Assembly: GCF_012911875.1 (NCBI RefSeq)
Contig: NZ_JAAXKZ010000049.1
Location: 1-39,251 of the forward strand
Direction of reading: 5' to 3'
DNA length: 39,251 bases
Origin: Pseudonocardia bannensis
Lineage (GTDB): Bacteria > Actinomycetota > Actinomycetes > Mycobacteriales > Pseudonocardiaceae
A model generated the notes under the pieces. It ran no database searches and had not been told where the DNA came from. It saw nothing but the letters and a program-made list of their open reading frames with translations. This document shows, one piece after another, positions 1-7,622 of this stretch (position 1 is its first letter; every line of letters starts with the position of its first letter). The position numbers were made by a program, and so were the translations under genes.

Positions 1-1193
1 CCCGCCCCCCGGTCGCCCCGCACCACCAGCACGGAATGCGGGCGGGCCAGGTCGTGGCCGAGGGTCTCGGCCCGCTCGGCGAGCGCGGCGGGCGGATTGC
101 CGGACAGCAGATCGCTGAGCAGGTCCCCGCGCAGCCGCCACTCGACGTCCATCGCGGTGCGCCGGCGCAGCAACTCCAGCGCGGAGACGACCGCTCCGTG
201 CTCCACCGCGCGGCGGTCGAGCGGGGCGAGGTCGTCGAGCCGGCCGGGCAGCCACAGCCGCGCGACCAGTTCGTCGCCCAGCATCACCGGGGCGGTGATC
301 CGCGGGACGGCGGCCGGTGCGTCCTCCGACGGCACGACCTCGGTCATCTGCTCGGTGGTCGTCTCCACGGGTACCGCGATCGGCTCGGGATCGAGCAGCA
401 CGCCGCGGTGCTGGGCGTTGGCCAGCGGTTGCCCGGTCGGGTCGGCGACCAGGACCGGCCGGGACAGCAGCCGCGACAGCGCGTCGGCCACGGCCTGCAC
501 CCCGCCCGCGCGCAGGGCCACCGCGGTGAGCTCGCGGTGGATCTGCCCGGCCTGCTCCAGCATCCGGTGCTGCTCGGTCAGCGACCGGTTGAGCAGCTCG
601 AGATCGGCGATGGTGTCGCGTTCGCGGTCGCGCAGCCGCGCGGTCTCCAGCGCGATGCCGGCCTGGTTGGCCAGGGTGTCGAGCAGGCCGAGCTCGTCGG
701 GTCCGAAATGGTGCACCTCGGTGCGGTAGCAGTTCAGCGTGCCCGCCGGCGTGCCGCCGACGAGCAGCGGGACCGCGACGATCGCCCGGTACCCGTGCTC
801 CCAGGCCAAACCGGCCCACGGGTCGAACGAGGGGTCGGCGGAGAGGTCCCCGATCGGGACCGGCGCCGCCGAGCGGAACGCCCGGCTGGACGGTCCCTCG
901 CTCAGCGGCCCGGACCCGAGCCGGATCGTGTGCTCCGCGTTGACCCGCGCCACGTACTCGGCGGACAACCCGTGCGACCCGGAGATGACGAGCGCGTGCT
1001 CGGTCTCGTCGGCCAGCAGAACCCCGGACCCCTCGTAGCCCATGAGCTCGCAGGCGGTGCGGGCGATGAGATCGAGCAGATCGGGAAGCGCCACGGGGTT
1101 GTTCACCGCCGCGGCGATGGTGCCCACCCCGGCGAGCCAGCGCCGGACCTCGTCGTGGCGGGTCTGGGTGTCCGCGTCGGCCTGCTGCGTCAT
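1..1193 (-). CDS. GAF-domain PucR/CdaR-type transcriptional regulator (3' end outside window)
   Basis: I translated this from the minus strand. It starts at ATG 1193-1191 (MTQQADADTQ...) and stays open for 397 codons to the window edge, so the C-terminus is missing. Residues about 20-190 read as a GAF sensor domain, with the segment GTLNCYRTEVHHFGPDELGLLD followed by LANQAGIALE, typical of GAF domains in regulators. A helical linker rich in Arg/Glu follows (about 190-215), then a second sensor-like segment, then near residue 345 the start of a CdaR/PucR GGDEF-like region (WRLRGDLLSDLLSG). Proteins of this layout normally end in a PucR-type helix-turn-helix, which would lie off the window. It is divergent from the FAD monooxygenase at 1326, so control of the monooxygenase/molybdenum hydroxylase genes is a reasonable inference. 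Third-position G/C use supports this frame over the open plus-strand frames here. Confidence 0.85.
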   Translation of the reverse strand, partial: MTQQADADTQTRHDEVRRWLAGVGTIAAAVNNPVALPDLLDLIARTACELMGYEGSGVLLADETEHALVISGSHGLSAEYVARVNAEHTIRLGSGPLSEGPSSRAFRSAAPVPIGDLSADPSFDPWAGLAWEHGYRAIVAVPLLVGGTPAGTLNCYRTEVHHFGPDELGLLDTLANQAGIALETARLRDRERDTIADLELLNRSLTEQHRMLEQAGQIHRELTAVALRAGGVQAVADALSRLLSRPVLVADPTGQPLANAQHRGVLLDPEPIAVPVETTTEQMTEVVPSEDAPAAVPRITAPVMLGDELVARLWLPGRLDDLAPLDRRAVEHGAVVSALELLRRRTAMDVEWRLRGDLLSDLLSGNPPAALAERAETLGHDLARPHSVLVVRGDRGA

Positions 1194-1325
1194 GCTGCCA
1201 GCCTGCCACTGTGGTCGCACACAGCGAAGTCCGGATAAGCCGTCTCTCGTCACAGTGCCTCCGCGGCCCGTCCCCGTCACTCTTGCCGAAGAGGCTCGAG
1301 GAGGAGCGCGGTGGGAGGCAAGACG
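1194..1325. promoter_or_regulatory. Divergent promoter region with CCACTGTGG-type palindrome
   Basis: This 132-base region separates the GAF/PucR regulator from the FAD monooxygenase. It holds CCACTGTGG at 1206-1214, an odd palindrome, and CACAGTG at 1251-1257, the same core in inverse orientation. Related half-sites, CCACAG at 2551-2556 and ACTGTGG at 2571-2577, lie upstream of the molybdenum hydroxylase genes. A regulator operator is inferred only from this repetition and position. Confidence 0.35.
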
Positions 1326-2522
1326 ATGAACAACGGCGACCAGCCACGGGCGATCGTGGTCGGCGGGTCGATGGGTGGGCTGACGGCCGCCCTCGTGCTG
1401 CGGGACCTGGGCCTGCGGGTGGACGTGTTCGAGCGCTCGCCGGAGCTGCTCGACGGGCGGGGTGCGGGCATCGTGCTGCAACCCGACACCGTGCGGTGGT
1501 TCCGCGAGCACGGCGGCGTGGAGGCCGTGGAGGCGGTGAGCACGGGGTCGTCCACCCTGCGCTACATCGGGGCCGGCGACGAGATCACCTTCGAGGAGCC
1601 CAGCACGTGGCGGTTCACCTCGTGGACGAAGACCTACCGCGCGCTGCTGGAGGACTTCGGCACCGAGCACTACCACCTGGGTGAGCACTGCGCGGGGCTG
1701 GACCAGGACGCCGACGGGGTGACGCTGCGGTTCGTCAGCGGCCGGACCGAGCGCGCGGATCTGGTCGTCTTCGCCGACGGCATCTCGTCGACCGGTCGGC
1801 GACGGCTGCTGCCCGAGGTCATGCCCCGGTACTCCGGCTACGTGGGCTGGCGCGGCACGGTGCCCGAGAGCGCGGTGAGCGAGCAGACGCACCGGCTGCT
1901 GAGCGACTCGCTGGCCTACGCGATGGCTCCGCACACGCACATCTGCATGTACCCGATCCCCGGCAAGAACGGCGAGCTCGCCGTGGGCGAGCGCGAGCTC
2001 AACTACGTCTGGTATCGCAACGTCGCCGAGGGCCCGGAGCTCGACGAGCTGCTGACCGACAAGCGCGGCTTCCCGTGCCCGGTGTCGGTGCACCCGGGTC
2101 AGGTCCAGGACCGGTTCGTCGAGGAGCTGCGGGCCGCGGCGCAGGAACTGCTGCCGCCGTCCGCGGCCGAGCTGGTGACGCGCACCGAGGAGCCCTTCAT
2201 CCAGCCGGTGCTCGACATCGAGGTGCCGCAGATGGCGTTCGGCCGGGTGTGCCTGATGGGCGACGGCGCGTTCGCGGCCCGCCCGCACGCCGCCGCCGGG
2301 ACGGCCAAGGCCGCCGCCGACGCGTGGGCGCTGGCCGACGCGCTGCGTGATGCCGACGGCGATGTCGTGACCGCGCTCGCGAAATGGGAACCCGGACGTC
2401 TCGAGCTGGGACGCAGCCTGCTCGACCGAGTGCGCGAGATGGGCCGGCAGTACCAGGTCGCGAACACGGCGGATCCGGCCGACCGGAACCTCCGCTTCGG
2501 CCTGTACGGCCCGGACCTCTGA
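1326..2522 (+). CDS. FAD-dependent aromatic monooxygenase, 2,6-dihydroxypyridine hydroxylase-like
   Basis: This is a 398-residue class A flavoprotein monooxygenase. The N-terminal Rossmann motif GGSMGG is at residues 13-18, followed by an acidic residue ending the second strand (DVFERSP). The central DLVVFADG motif and the C-terminal LMGDGAFAARP motif (FAD ribityl/pyrophosphate contacts) are present. The segment around YVGWRGTVPE and the length fit the 2,6-dihydroxypyridine 3-monooxygenase/salicylate hydroxylase-like group, so NAD(P)H-dependent ring hydroxylation is likely; the substrate is not determined. I chose ATG 1326 because GGGAGG at 1313-1318 sits seven bases upstream; a GTG at 1311 is an alternative. 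It leads the group with the molybdenum hydroxylase and is divergent from the GAF/PucR regulator. This suggests a second ring-oxidation step after molybdenum-dependent hydroxylation. Confidence 0.82.
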   Translation: MNNGDQPRAIVVGGSMGGLTAALVLRDLGLRVDVFERSPELLDGRGAGIVLQPDTVRWFREHGGVEAVEAVSTGSSTLRYIGAGDEITFEEPSTWRFTSWTKTYRALLEDFGTEHYHLGEHCAGLDQDADGVTLRFVSGRTERADLVVFADGISSTGRRRLLPEVMPRYSGYVGWRGTVPESAVSEQTHRLLSDSLAYAMAPHTHICMYPIPGKNGELAVGERELNYVWYRNVAEGPELDELLTDKRGFPCPVSVHPGQVQDRFVEELRAAAQELLPPSAAELVTRTEEPFIQPVLDIEVPQMAFGRVCLMGDGAFAARPHAAAGTAKAAADAWALADALRDADGDVVTALAKWEPGRLELGRSLLDRVREMGRQYQVANTADPADRNLRFGLYGPDL

Positions 2523-2779
2523 GCAGTTCACGAGTGTGAGGTGGGAGATGCCACAGCAGTGAGACGCGGTACTGTGGAGTATCCCAGGGGAACGACGCCG
2601 GCCCCGGCGTAGGGTCGGTCGCATCCAGCGGCAGCGGTGAGACCCCCGGTCACCGCACCTGCCGAGCGGACATGTCGGTCGCGATGCCGAGGCGCAGCGA
2701 ACGACAGCAACACCCACCACAGGCGACCGAGCTCCGGTCCTCGTCAGGACCTGCTCGACGGACAGGCAAGGACAAGGCA
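2523..2779. promoter_or_regulatory. Leader between monooxygenase and molybdenum hydroxylase genes
   Basis: This 257-base gap contains no convincing gene. It has the half-sites CCACAG (2551-2556) and CTGTGG (2572-2577) as an inverted repeat, and a small hairpin ACGCCGG/CCGGCGT near 2597-2612. The molybdenum hydroxylase genes may have their own promoter here. A long open extension upstream of the M-subunit start lacks a family counterpart and was not used. Confidence 0.3.
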
Positions 2780-3664
2780 ATGAAGCCGCCGAAGTTCATG
2801 TACTGCGATCCCGACACCGTCGAGGACGCGATCGCGCTCAAGAGCCGCTACGGCCACGACTCGCTCGTCCTCGCCGGCGGGCAGAGCCTGATGCCGATGC
2901 TCAACATGCGGCTGGCCAACCCCGATGTCCTCATCGACATCAACGGGATCTCCGACCTCAAGCGGATCACGCGGACCGGCGAGGTCCTCGAGATCGGCGC
3001 CGGCGTGCGGCAGTCGGAGCTGGAGACCGACGCGGCCGTCGCGGATGCGGTACCGCTGCTGGGCAAGGTCGTGCCCTACATCGGCCACATCGAGAACCGC
3101 CACCGCGGCACCGTCGGCGGCAGCCTCGCGCACGCCGACGCGGCGGCCGAGCTGCCGTGCGCGGCGATCACGCTGGACGCCACCGTCGTCGTCCAGGGGC
3201 CCTCGGGCCGTCGTGAGATCGCCGCCCGCGACTTCTTCGAGGGCTTCATGACGAACGCCTGCGCGCCCGACGAGCTCGTCGTCGCGGTCCGCTTCCCGGT
3301 CGCCTCCGCGGCTTCGGGTTCGGCGTTCGTCGAGGTGGCCCGTCGTGAGGGCGACTTCGCTCTCGCCGCCGCCGCGGCCGTCGCCGAGGTCGGCACGGAC
3401 GGCCGGTTCACCGCGCTGTCGATCGGTGTCGCCGGCATCGCCGCCACCCCGGTCCGCGCCACCGTCGTCGAGGAGGCCCTCGTCGGCCAGGCCGCGACCG
3501 CGGAGAACATCGCCGCCGCCGCGAAGCGGATCGCCGACCGCGTCACCGCGGGCGACGACCTGCACGCCACCGGCACCTACCGCAAGCACCTCGCCGCGAC
3601 CGTGGTGAAGCGTGCTGTCGTGGCCGCCGTGGCGGATGCACAGAACAGGAGCAACGGGTCGTGA
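2780..3664 (+). CDS. Molybdenum hydroxylase FAD-binding medium subunit (CoxM-like)
   Basis: This 294-residue FAD subunit of the xanthine dehydrogenase/CO dehydrogenase family passes electrons from the iron-sulfur subunit to an acceptor. It carries the two standard FAD motifs: AGGQSLMPML at residues 32-41 and TVGGSLAHAD at 111-120. The C-terminal CO dehydrogenase flavoprotein domain follows, and the length is normal. I chose ATG 2780 because AAGGA (2768-2772) is seven bases upstream and the protein then begins in the family's usual way (MKPPKFMYCDP). It overlaps the small-subunit gene by four bases (GTGA), so M, S and L are one operon in the order of cox operons. It could equally belong to a nicotinate-, ketone- or other heterocycle-type dehydrogenase. 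Confidence 0.9.
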   Translation: MKPPKFMYCDPDTVEDAIALKSRYGHDSLVLAGGQSLMPMLNMRLANPDVLIDINGISDLKRITRTGEVLEIGAGVRQSELETDAAVADAVPLLGKVVPYIGHIENRHRGTVGGSLAHADAAAELPCAAITLDATVVVQGPSGRREIAARDFFEGFMTNACAPDELVVAVRFPVASAASGSAFVEVARREGDFALAAAAAVAEVGTDGRFTALSIGVAGIAATPVRATVVEEALVGQAATAENIAAAAKRIADRVTAGDDLHATGTYRKHLAATVVKRAVVAAVADAQNRSNGS

Positions 3665-4224
3665 CGACCACAGAGAACAGCCCCGAGGCCCGGTACGCCG
3701 GCGACACCCGCACCGTCACCCTGCGGGTCAACGGCCAGGAGGTGACCCGTGAGGTGCCGACCCGCACCACGCTGGCCGACTTCCTGCGCGACGACCTCGA
3801 CCTGGTCAGCGTCCACCTGGGCTGCGAGCACGGCGTCTGCGGCTGCTGCACCGTGCTGCTCGACGGCGGGTCCGTGCGTTCCTGCCTGATGCTGGCCGTG
3901 CAGGCTCAGGGCCACGAGATCGAGACGGTCGAGAGCCTGTCCGCCGACCAGAACAACCTGCACCCGATCCAGGAGGCCTTCGCCGAGGAGCAGGGCCTGC
4001 AGTGCGGGTTCTGCACCCCCGCGATGGTGCTGCGCACCAAGGAGATCCTCGCCGACGGCCAGGAGCGCACCGACGACGAGGTGCGCCACGAGATCTCCGG
4101 GATCCTGTGCCGCTGCACCGGCTACCAGAACATCATCAACGCGGTTCAGAACGCCGGTCGGAAGCTCCGCTGCGGCGGCGCCGGCGGCTGCGGCTCCGCT
4201 CACGACGAGGCGAAGGGGGCCTGA
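3661..4224 (+). CDS. Molybdenum hydroxylase [2Fe-2S] small subunit (CoxS-like)
   Basis: This 187-residue iron-sulfur subunit carries two [2Fe-2S] clusters. The plant-type ferredoxin cluster ligands are C55, C60, C63 and C75 (CEHGVCGCC...C), and the second cluster ligands are C115, C118, C150 and C152 (CGFC...CRC). Position 62, usually Ala or another small residue, is an extra Cys. After the normal end there is a short Gly/Cys-rich tail, residues about 170-187, with C171, C177 and H181. It begins at GTG 3661, overlapping the stop of the FAD subunit by four bases. Its stop is four bases before the large-subunit start. It relays electrons from the molybdenum site to FAD. Confidence 0.93.
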   Translation: MTTTENSPEARYAGDTRTVTLRVNGQEVTREVPTRTTLADFLRDDLDLVSVHLGCEHGVCGCCTVLLDGGSVRSCLMLAVQAQGHEIETVESLSADQNNLHPIQEAFAEEQGLQCGFCTPAMVLRTKEILADGQERTDDEVRHEISGILCRCTGYQNIINAVQNAGRKLRCGGAGGCGSAHDEAKGA

Positions 4225-4228
4225 CGCG

Positions 4229-6655
4229 ATGACCACCGTCGAGAACGAGAAGCCCCGGTACAAGTACATCGGTTCCGACCGCAAGCGCGTCGAGGACCCG
4301 CGTCTGCTCGTCGGGCGCGGCGGCTACATCGCCGACCTGAAGTTTCCCGGCCTGCTGCACGCCGCGATCCTGCGCAGCCCGGTCCCGCACGCGACCATCC
4401 GCTCCATCGACGCCACCGAGGCGTTGAAGCTGCCGGGTGTCGTCGCCGTGGTCACGGGCGAGGACTGCAAGGCGCACATGAACCCGTGCATGAACTTCGG
4501 CCCGTCGTCGATCCCCCAGTTCCCGCTGGCGGTGGACAAGGTCCGCTACGTCGGTGAGGCCGTGGCCGCGGTCATCGCGGAGAGCCGGTACATCGCCGAG
4601 GACGCGGTGGAGCTGCTGGAGGTCGAGTTCGAGGACCTGCCCGCGGTGACCAACCCGGTGGCCGCGATGGAGCCGGGCGCCGCGCTCCTGCACGACGGGC
4701 ACGGCAGCAACATCGGCTACGAGCGGACCTTCGAGTTCGGCGACGTCGCCGGGGCGATCTCCGGCGCCGACCTGGTCGTCGAGGACACCCTGCACTGGGG
4801 CCGCTCGGCGGGTATGCCCATGGAGACCTCCGGCGCCGTCGCCCGCCCGGGGCTCAACGGGGTGCTGGAGATCTACTGCAACTCGCTGAACTTCAGCTAC
4901 TTCTCGTTCCTCATCGCAGGGGCGTTGAAGCTGCCGTCGAACCGGCTGACGATGAACCCGGTCCCGGCCGGTGGCAGCTTCGGCAGCAAGTTCACCGCGC
5001 ACAAGGTGCCGACGCTGGCCGGCTTCCTGGCGCTGCGGACGGGCCGCCCGGTGTCCTACGTCGAGGACCGGCTCGACCACCTGATGAACTCCGACCACCA
5101 CGCGTCGGACCGCTACTACGACGCGAAGATGGGCTTCACGTCCGAGGGCATCATCACCGGCCTGGACGTCGACGTGGTCGACGACTACGGCGCCTACATG
5201 CAGTTCGGCGTCGGTACCCACGGTAACGCGTTCTCCCAGATCGTCGGCCCGTACGGGTTCCGCAACGTCAAGTACCACCTGCGCGCGGTGCTCACGAACA
5301 AGTGCCAGCAGGGCGCCTACCGCGGCTTCGGCTCCGAGGTGCACAACTGGGTGCTGGAGCGGCTGATCGACAAGGCGGCGGTCGAGCTCGGCCTCAAGCC
5401 CGAGGAGATCCGGCGCCGCAACTTCATCACCAACGACCAGTTCCCGTACAAGATCCCCGGCGGCAACGTCTACGACAGCGGCAACTACCCCGCCGTCCTG
5501 GACAAGGCGCTCGGGATGATCGACCTGGAGCACTGGCGCTCGGAGCAGAAGCGGCTGCGCGAGGAGGAGGGCCGCTACATCGGTATCGGCCTGGCCACCA
5601 CCCAGGAGCGCAGCGTCTTCAGCGCGACCGAGTTCTGGGCCCTGAACGACAACCCGGACTTCCCGCTCACCTCGAGCCCCGAGAGCGCGACGGTGACCAT
5701 CGACCCGGCGGGGCAGTTCCAGCTGCTGCTGCACTGCCAGTCGATGTGGGGCAACAGCCCCGAAACGGTGGGCACCACGGTGCTGGCCGAGGAGTTCGGC
5801 ATCGAGCCGGAGACCGTCAACGTCCGCTACGCCGACACCGCCCGTGCCCTCCCGGGCACCGGTCCCGGTGGTAGCCGGTACACGGTCATGCTCGCCGGCG
5901 CCGTGCGGGGTGCGTCGCGCAAGCTGCAGCGCAAGCTCATCGACATCGCCGCGCACTCCCTCGAGGTCGCCGCAGAGGACCTGGAGCTGGTCGACGCCCG
6001 GGTCCAGGTCAAGGGCGCTCCGGAGAAGTCGCTGAGCCTGCCGGAGCTGGCCTCGACGGCGTACTTCTTCGCGCTCAACATGCCGCCCGGCATGGAGAGC
6101 GGGCTGGAGGAGAGCTACACCTACGACCACCCGTACACGACCCTGCCCTCGGCGGACCGGTCCGACCTGGGTGTCTTCTACCCGATCATGGGCCACGCCT
6201 GTCACATCGCGGTCATGGAGGTCGACCCGGACACCGGGACGACCAAGTTCCTCGACTACGTGGCGGTCCACGACGCCGGCACGATGGTCAACCCGAAGAG
6301 CCTGGGCGGCCACGTCACCGGCGGCGCCGCGCAGGGCCTCGGGTCGACCCTGTACGAGGAGCTGGCCTACGACGACGAGGGGCAGTTCAAGTCCTCGACG
6401 TTCATGGACTACCTCGTGCCGACGGCCAACGAGGTCCCGCCGTTCCGTATCGGGCACGTCGAGACCCCTTCGCCGTTCACCGAGTACGGCATCAAGGGCG
6501 GCGGCGAGGGCGGCCGGATGGTCACCCCGTCCGTGGTCTCCGCGGCCATCGACGACGCGCTGCGGGAGTACGGGATGCGCGTCCGCGAGCTCCCGGTGAA
6601 GCCCGCGACGATCGTCGCGACGGTGCAGGCCGCCATCGCGGAGTCCTCGAAGTAG
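4229..6655 (+). CDS. Molybdenum hydroxylase molybdopterin-binding large subunit, substrate unknown
   Basis: This 808-residue catalytic subunit of the xanthine dehydrogenase family binds the molybdopterin cytosine dinucleotide-type cofactor. It shows the N-terminal aldehyde oxidase a/b hammerhead segment (VRYVGEAVAAVIAES), the cofactor motif GGSFGSK at residues 248-254, the active-site loop AYRGFGS at 363-369, and the catalytic Glu in GGGEGG (E760). The loop lacks the Cys of form I CO dehydrogenase (AYRCSFR), so a copper-bound CO-oxidising site is not expected. Start ATG 4229 follows a G-rich ribosome site (about 4213-4218). The partner CoxD/CoxE-like genes downstream suggest an AAA+/VWA maturation step. 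Hydroxylation of an aromatic or N-heterocyclic substrate is inferred from the neighbouring aromatic monooxygenase and the MFS transporter. Confidence 0.88.
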   Translation: MTTVENEKPRYKYIGSDRKRVEDPRLLVGRGGYIADLKFPGLLHAAILRSPVPHATIRSIDATEALKLPGVVAVVTGEDCKAHMNPCMNFGPSSIPQFPLAVDKVRYVGEAVAAVIAESRYIAEDAVELLEVEFEDLPAVTNPVAAMEPGAALLHDGHGSNIGYERTFEFGDVAGAISGADLVVEDTLHWGRSAGMPMETSGAVARPGLNGVLEIYCNSLNFSYFSFLIAGALKLPSNRLTMNPVPAGGSFGSKFTAHKVPTLAGFLALRTGRPVSYVEDRLDHLMNSDHHASDRYYDAKMGFTSEGIITGLDVDVVDDYGAYMQFGVGTHGNAFSQIVGPYGFRNVKYHLRAVLTNKCQQGAYRGFGSEVHNWVLERLIDKAAVELGLKPEEIRRRNFITNDQFPYKIPGGNVYDSGNYPAVLDKALGMIDLEHWRSEQKRLREEEGRYIGIGLATTQERSVFSATEFWALNDNPDFPLTSSPESATVTIDPAGQFQLLLHCQSMWGNSPETVGTTVLAEEFGIEPETVNVRYADTARALPGTGPGGSRYTVMLAGAVRGASRKLQRKLIDIAAHSLEVAAEDLELVDARVQVKGAPEKSLSLPELASTAYFFALNMPPGMESGLEESYTYDHPYTTLPSADRSDLGVFYPIMGHACHIAVMEVDPDTGTTKFLDYVAVHDAGTMVNPKSLGGHVTGGAAQGLGSTLYEELAYDDEGQFKSSTFMDYLVPTANEVPPFRIGHVETPSPFTEYGIKGGGEGGRMVTPSVVSAAIDDALREYGMRVRELPVKPATIVATVQAAIAESSK

Positions 6656-6672
6656 GAGGCCTCCAGCCAGCT

Positions 6673-6713
6673 CGGCCCGGCTCCGGAGTCACTCGCGCTC
6701 CGGAGCCGGGCCG
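6673..6713 (+). terminator. Hairpin after molybdenum hydroxylase large subunit
   Basis: A perfect 16-base-pair stem (left arm 6673-6688, right arm 6698-6713) with a nine-base loop lies 17 bases after the large-subunit stop. There is no T-run after it. It may terminate or attenuate the transcript, or protect its 3' end, before the ATPase gene. Confidence 0.6.
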
Positions 6714-6749
6714 TTCCAGCGGCTCGCGCCGCAAGAGTGAGGATTGAGA

Positions 6750-7622
6750 GTGCAGAACCCGTTCACGTCCCCCGCCGAACTGAAGGACGAGCTCGGCAAG
6801 GTCAGCTACCTGGCCGATGACGCCCTCTCCATGGCCACCTTCCTCGCCCTCGGCCTGAACCGTCCTCTGCTGCTGGAGGGCGAGAACGGCGTCGGCAAGA
6901 CCGAGATCGCCAAGGCGCTGGCCTCGCTGCTGGGCCGGGACCTGATCCGGCTGCAGTGCTACGAGGGCATCGACACCAGCCAGGCGCTCTACGACTGGCA
7001 CTACGGCCGGCAGCTGCTGGCCGTGCGCGGGTCGGAGAACAACGGCGGCCAGAAGGCCACCGACGTCTTCACCCGCGACTACCTGCTGTCCCGCCCGTTG
7101 CTCGAGGCCCTGGAGGCCGGCGACCGGGCGGTGCTGCTCATCGACGAGCTCGACCGCGCCGACGACGAGTTCGAGGCCTTCCTGCTGGAGCTGCTGTCCG
7201 ACTTCGCGGTGACCATCCCCGAGGTCGGGCGGATCGCCGCGGCGTCACCGCCGCTGGTCGTGCTGACCTCCAACCGCACCCGCGACCTGCACAACGCGCT
7301 GCGCCGCCGCTGCCTCTACCACTGGGTGGCCCACCCGGACGCGGACCGCGAGTTCGAGATCCTGCGCGTGCGTGCCCCCGAGGTGCCCGAGGCGCTGGCC
7401 CGGCAGGTGGCGCAGGCGGTGCAGCGGATCCGCGGTCTGGGGCTGGGCAACGCGCCCGGCGTGGGGGAGACCATCGACTGGGCCGGCGCCCTGCACATGG
7501 TCGGGGTCGCCACGCTGGACCGGGAGATCGCCACCGCCACCCTGAGTGCGCTGGTCAAGGACGTCGACGACCAGCAGCTCGTGGCCGAGAAGATCGACGA
7601 CGTCGTCCCGACGAGTCCGTGA
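6750..7622 (+). CDS. MoxR-family AAA+ ATPase, CoxD-like
   Basis: This 290-residue AAA+ ATPase of the MoxR group has Walker A GENGVGKT at residues 44-51 and Walker B VLLIDELDRAD near 130-140, followed by the VLTSNRTRDL sensor segment. CoxD, the known relative in cox operons, works with the VWA protein CoxE in maturing the molybdenum site of CO dehydrogenase; a similar chaperone role is likely here. I chose GTG 6750 because GAGGA (6739-6743) precedes it by six bases; an in-frame TTG at 6744 is less likely. It overlaps the downstream VWA gene by four bases (GTGA), so the two are translationally coupled. Confidence 0.88.
   Translation: MQNPFTSPAELKDELGKVSYLADDALSMATFLALGLNRPLLLEGENGVGKTEIAKALASLLGRDLIRLQCYEGIDTSQALYDWHYGRQLLAVRGSENNGGQKATDVFTRDYLLSRPLLEALEAGDRAVLLIDELDRADDEFEAFLLELLSDFAVTIPEVGRIAAASPPLVVLTSNRTRDLHNALRRRCLYHWVAHPDADREFEILRVRAPEVPEALARQVAQAVQRIRGLGLGNAPGVGETIDWAGALHMVGVATLDREIATATLSALVKDVDDQQLVAEKIDDVVPTSP

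Noticed and set aside
36..1238. Long plus-strand open frames in the first 1.2 kb
   Set aside because: Their composition (Arg/Gly/Pro/Gln rich) and codon use are those of antisense shadows; the minus strand reads as a clean GAF/PucR regulator.
2672..2779. N-terminal extension of the FAD subunit from an upstream ATG
   Set aside because: The extra 36 residues are Gln/Arg/Ser rich, absent from family members, and the ATG at 2780 has a good ribosome site.
4136..6457. A 773-codon open frame antisense to the molybdenum hydroxylase large subunit
   Set aside because: It is rich in Arg, His, Val and Asp with no recognisable domain, as expected opposite a GC3-rich gene.
2780..6655. Assignment of the molybdenum enzyme as aerobic CO dehydrogenase
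   Set aside because: The active-site loop is AYRGFGS, lacking the Cys of form I CODH; only the gene order resembles cox.
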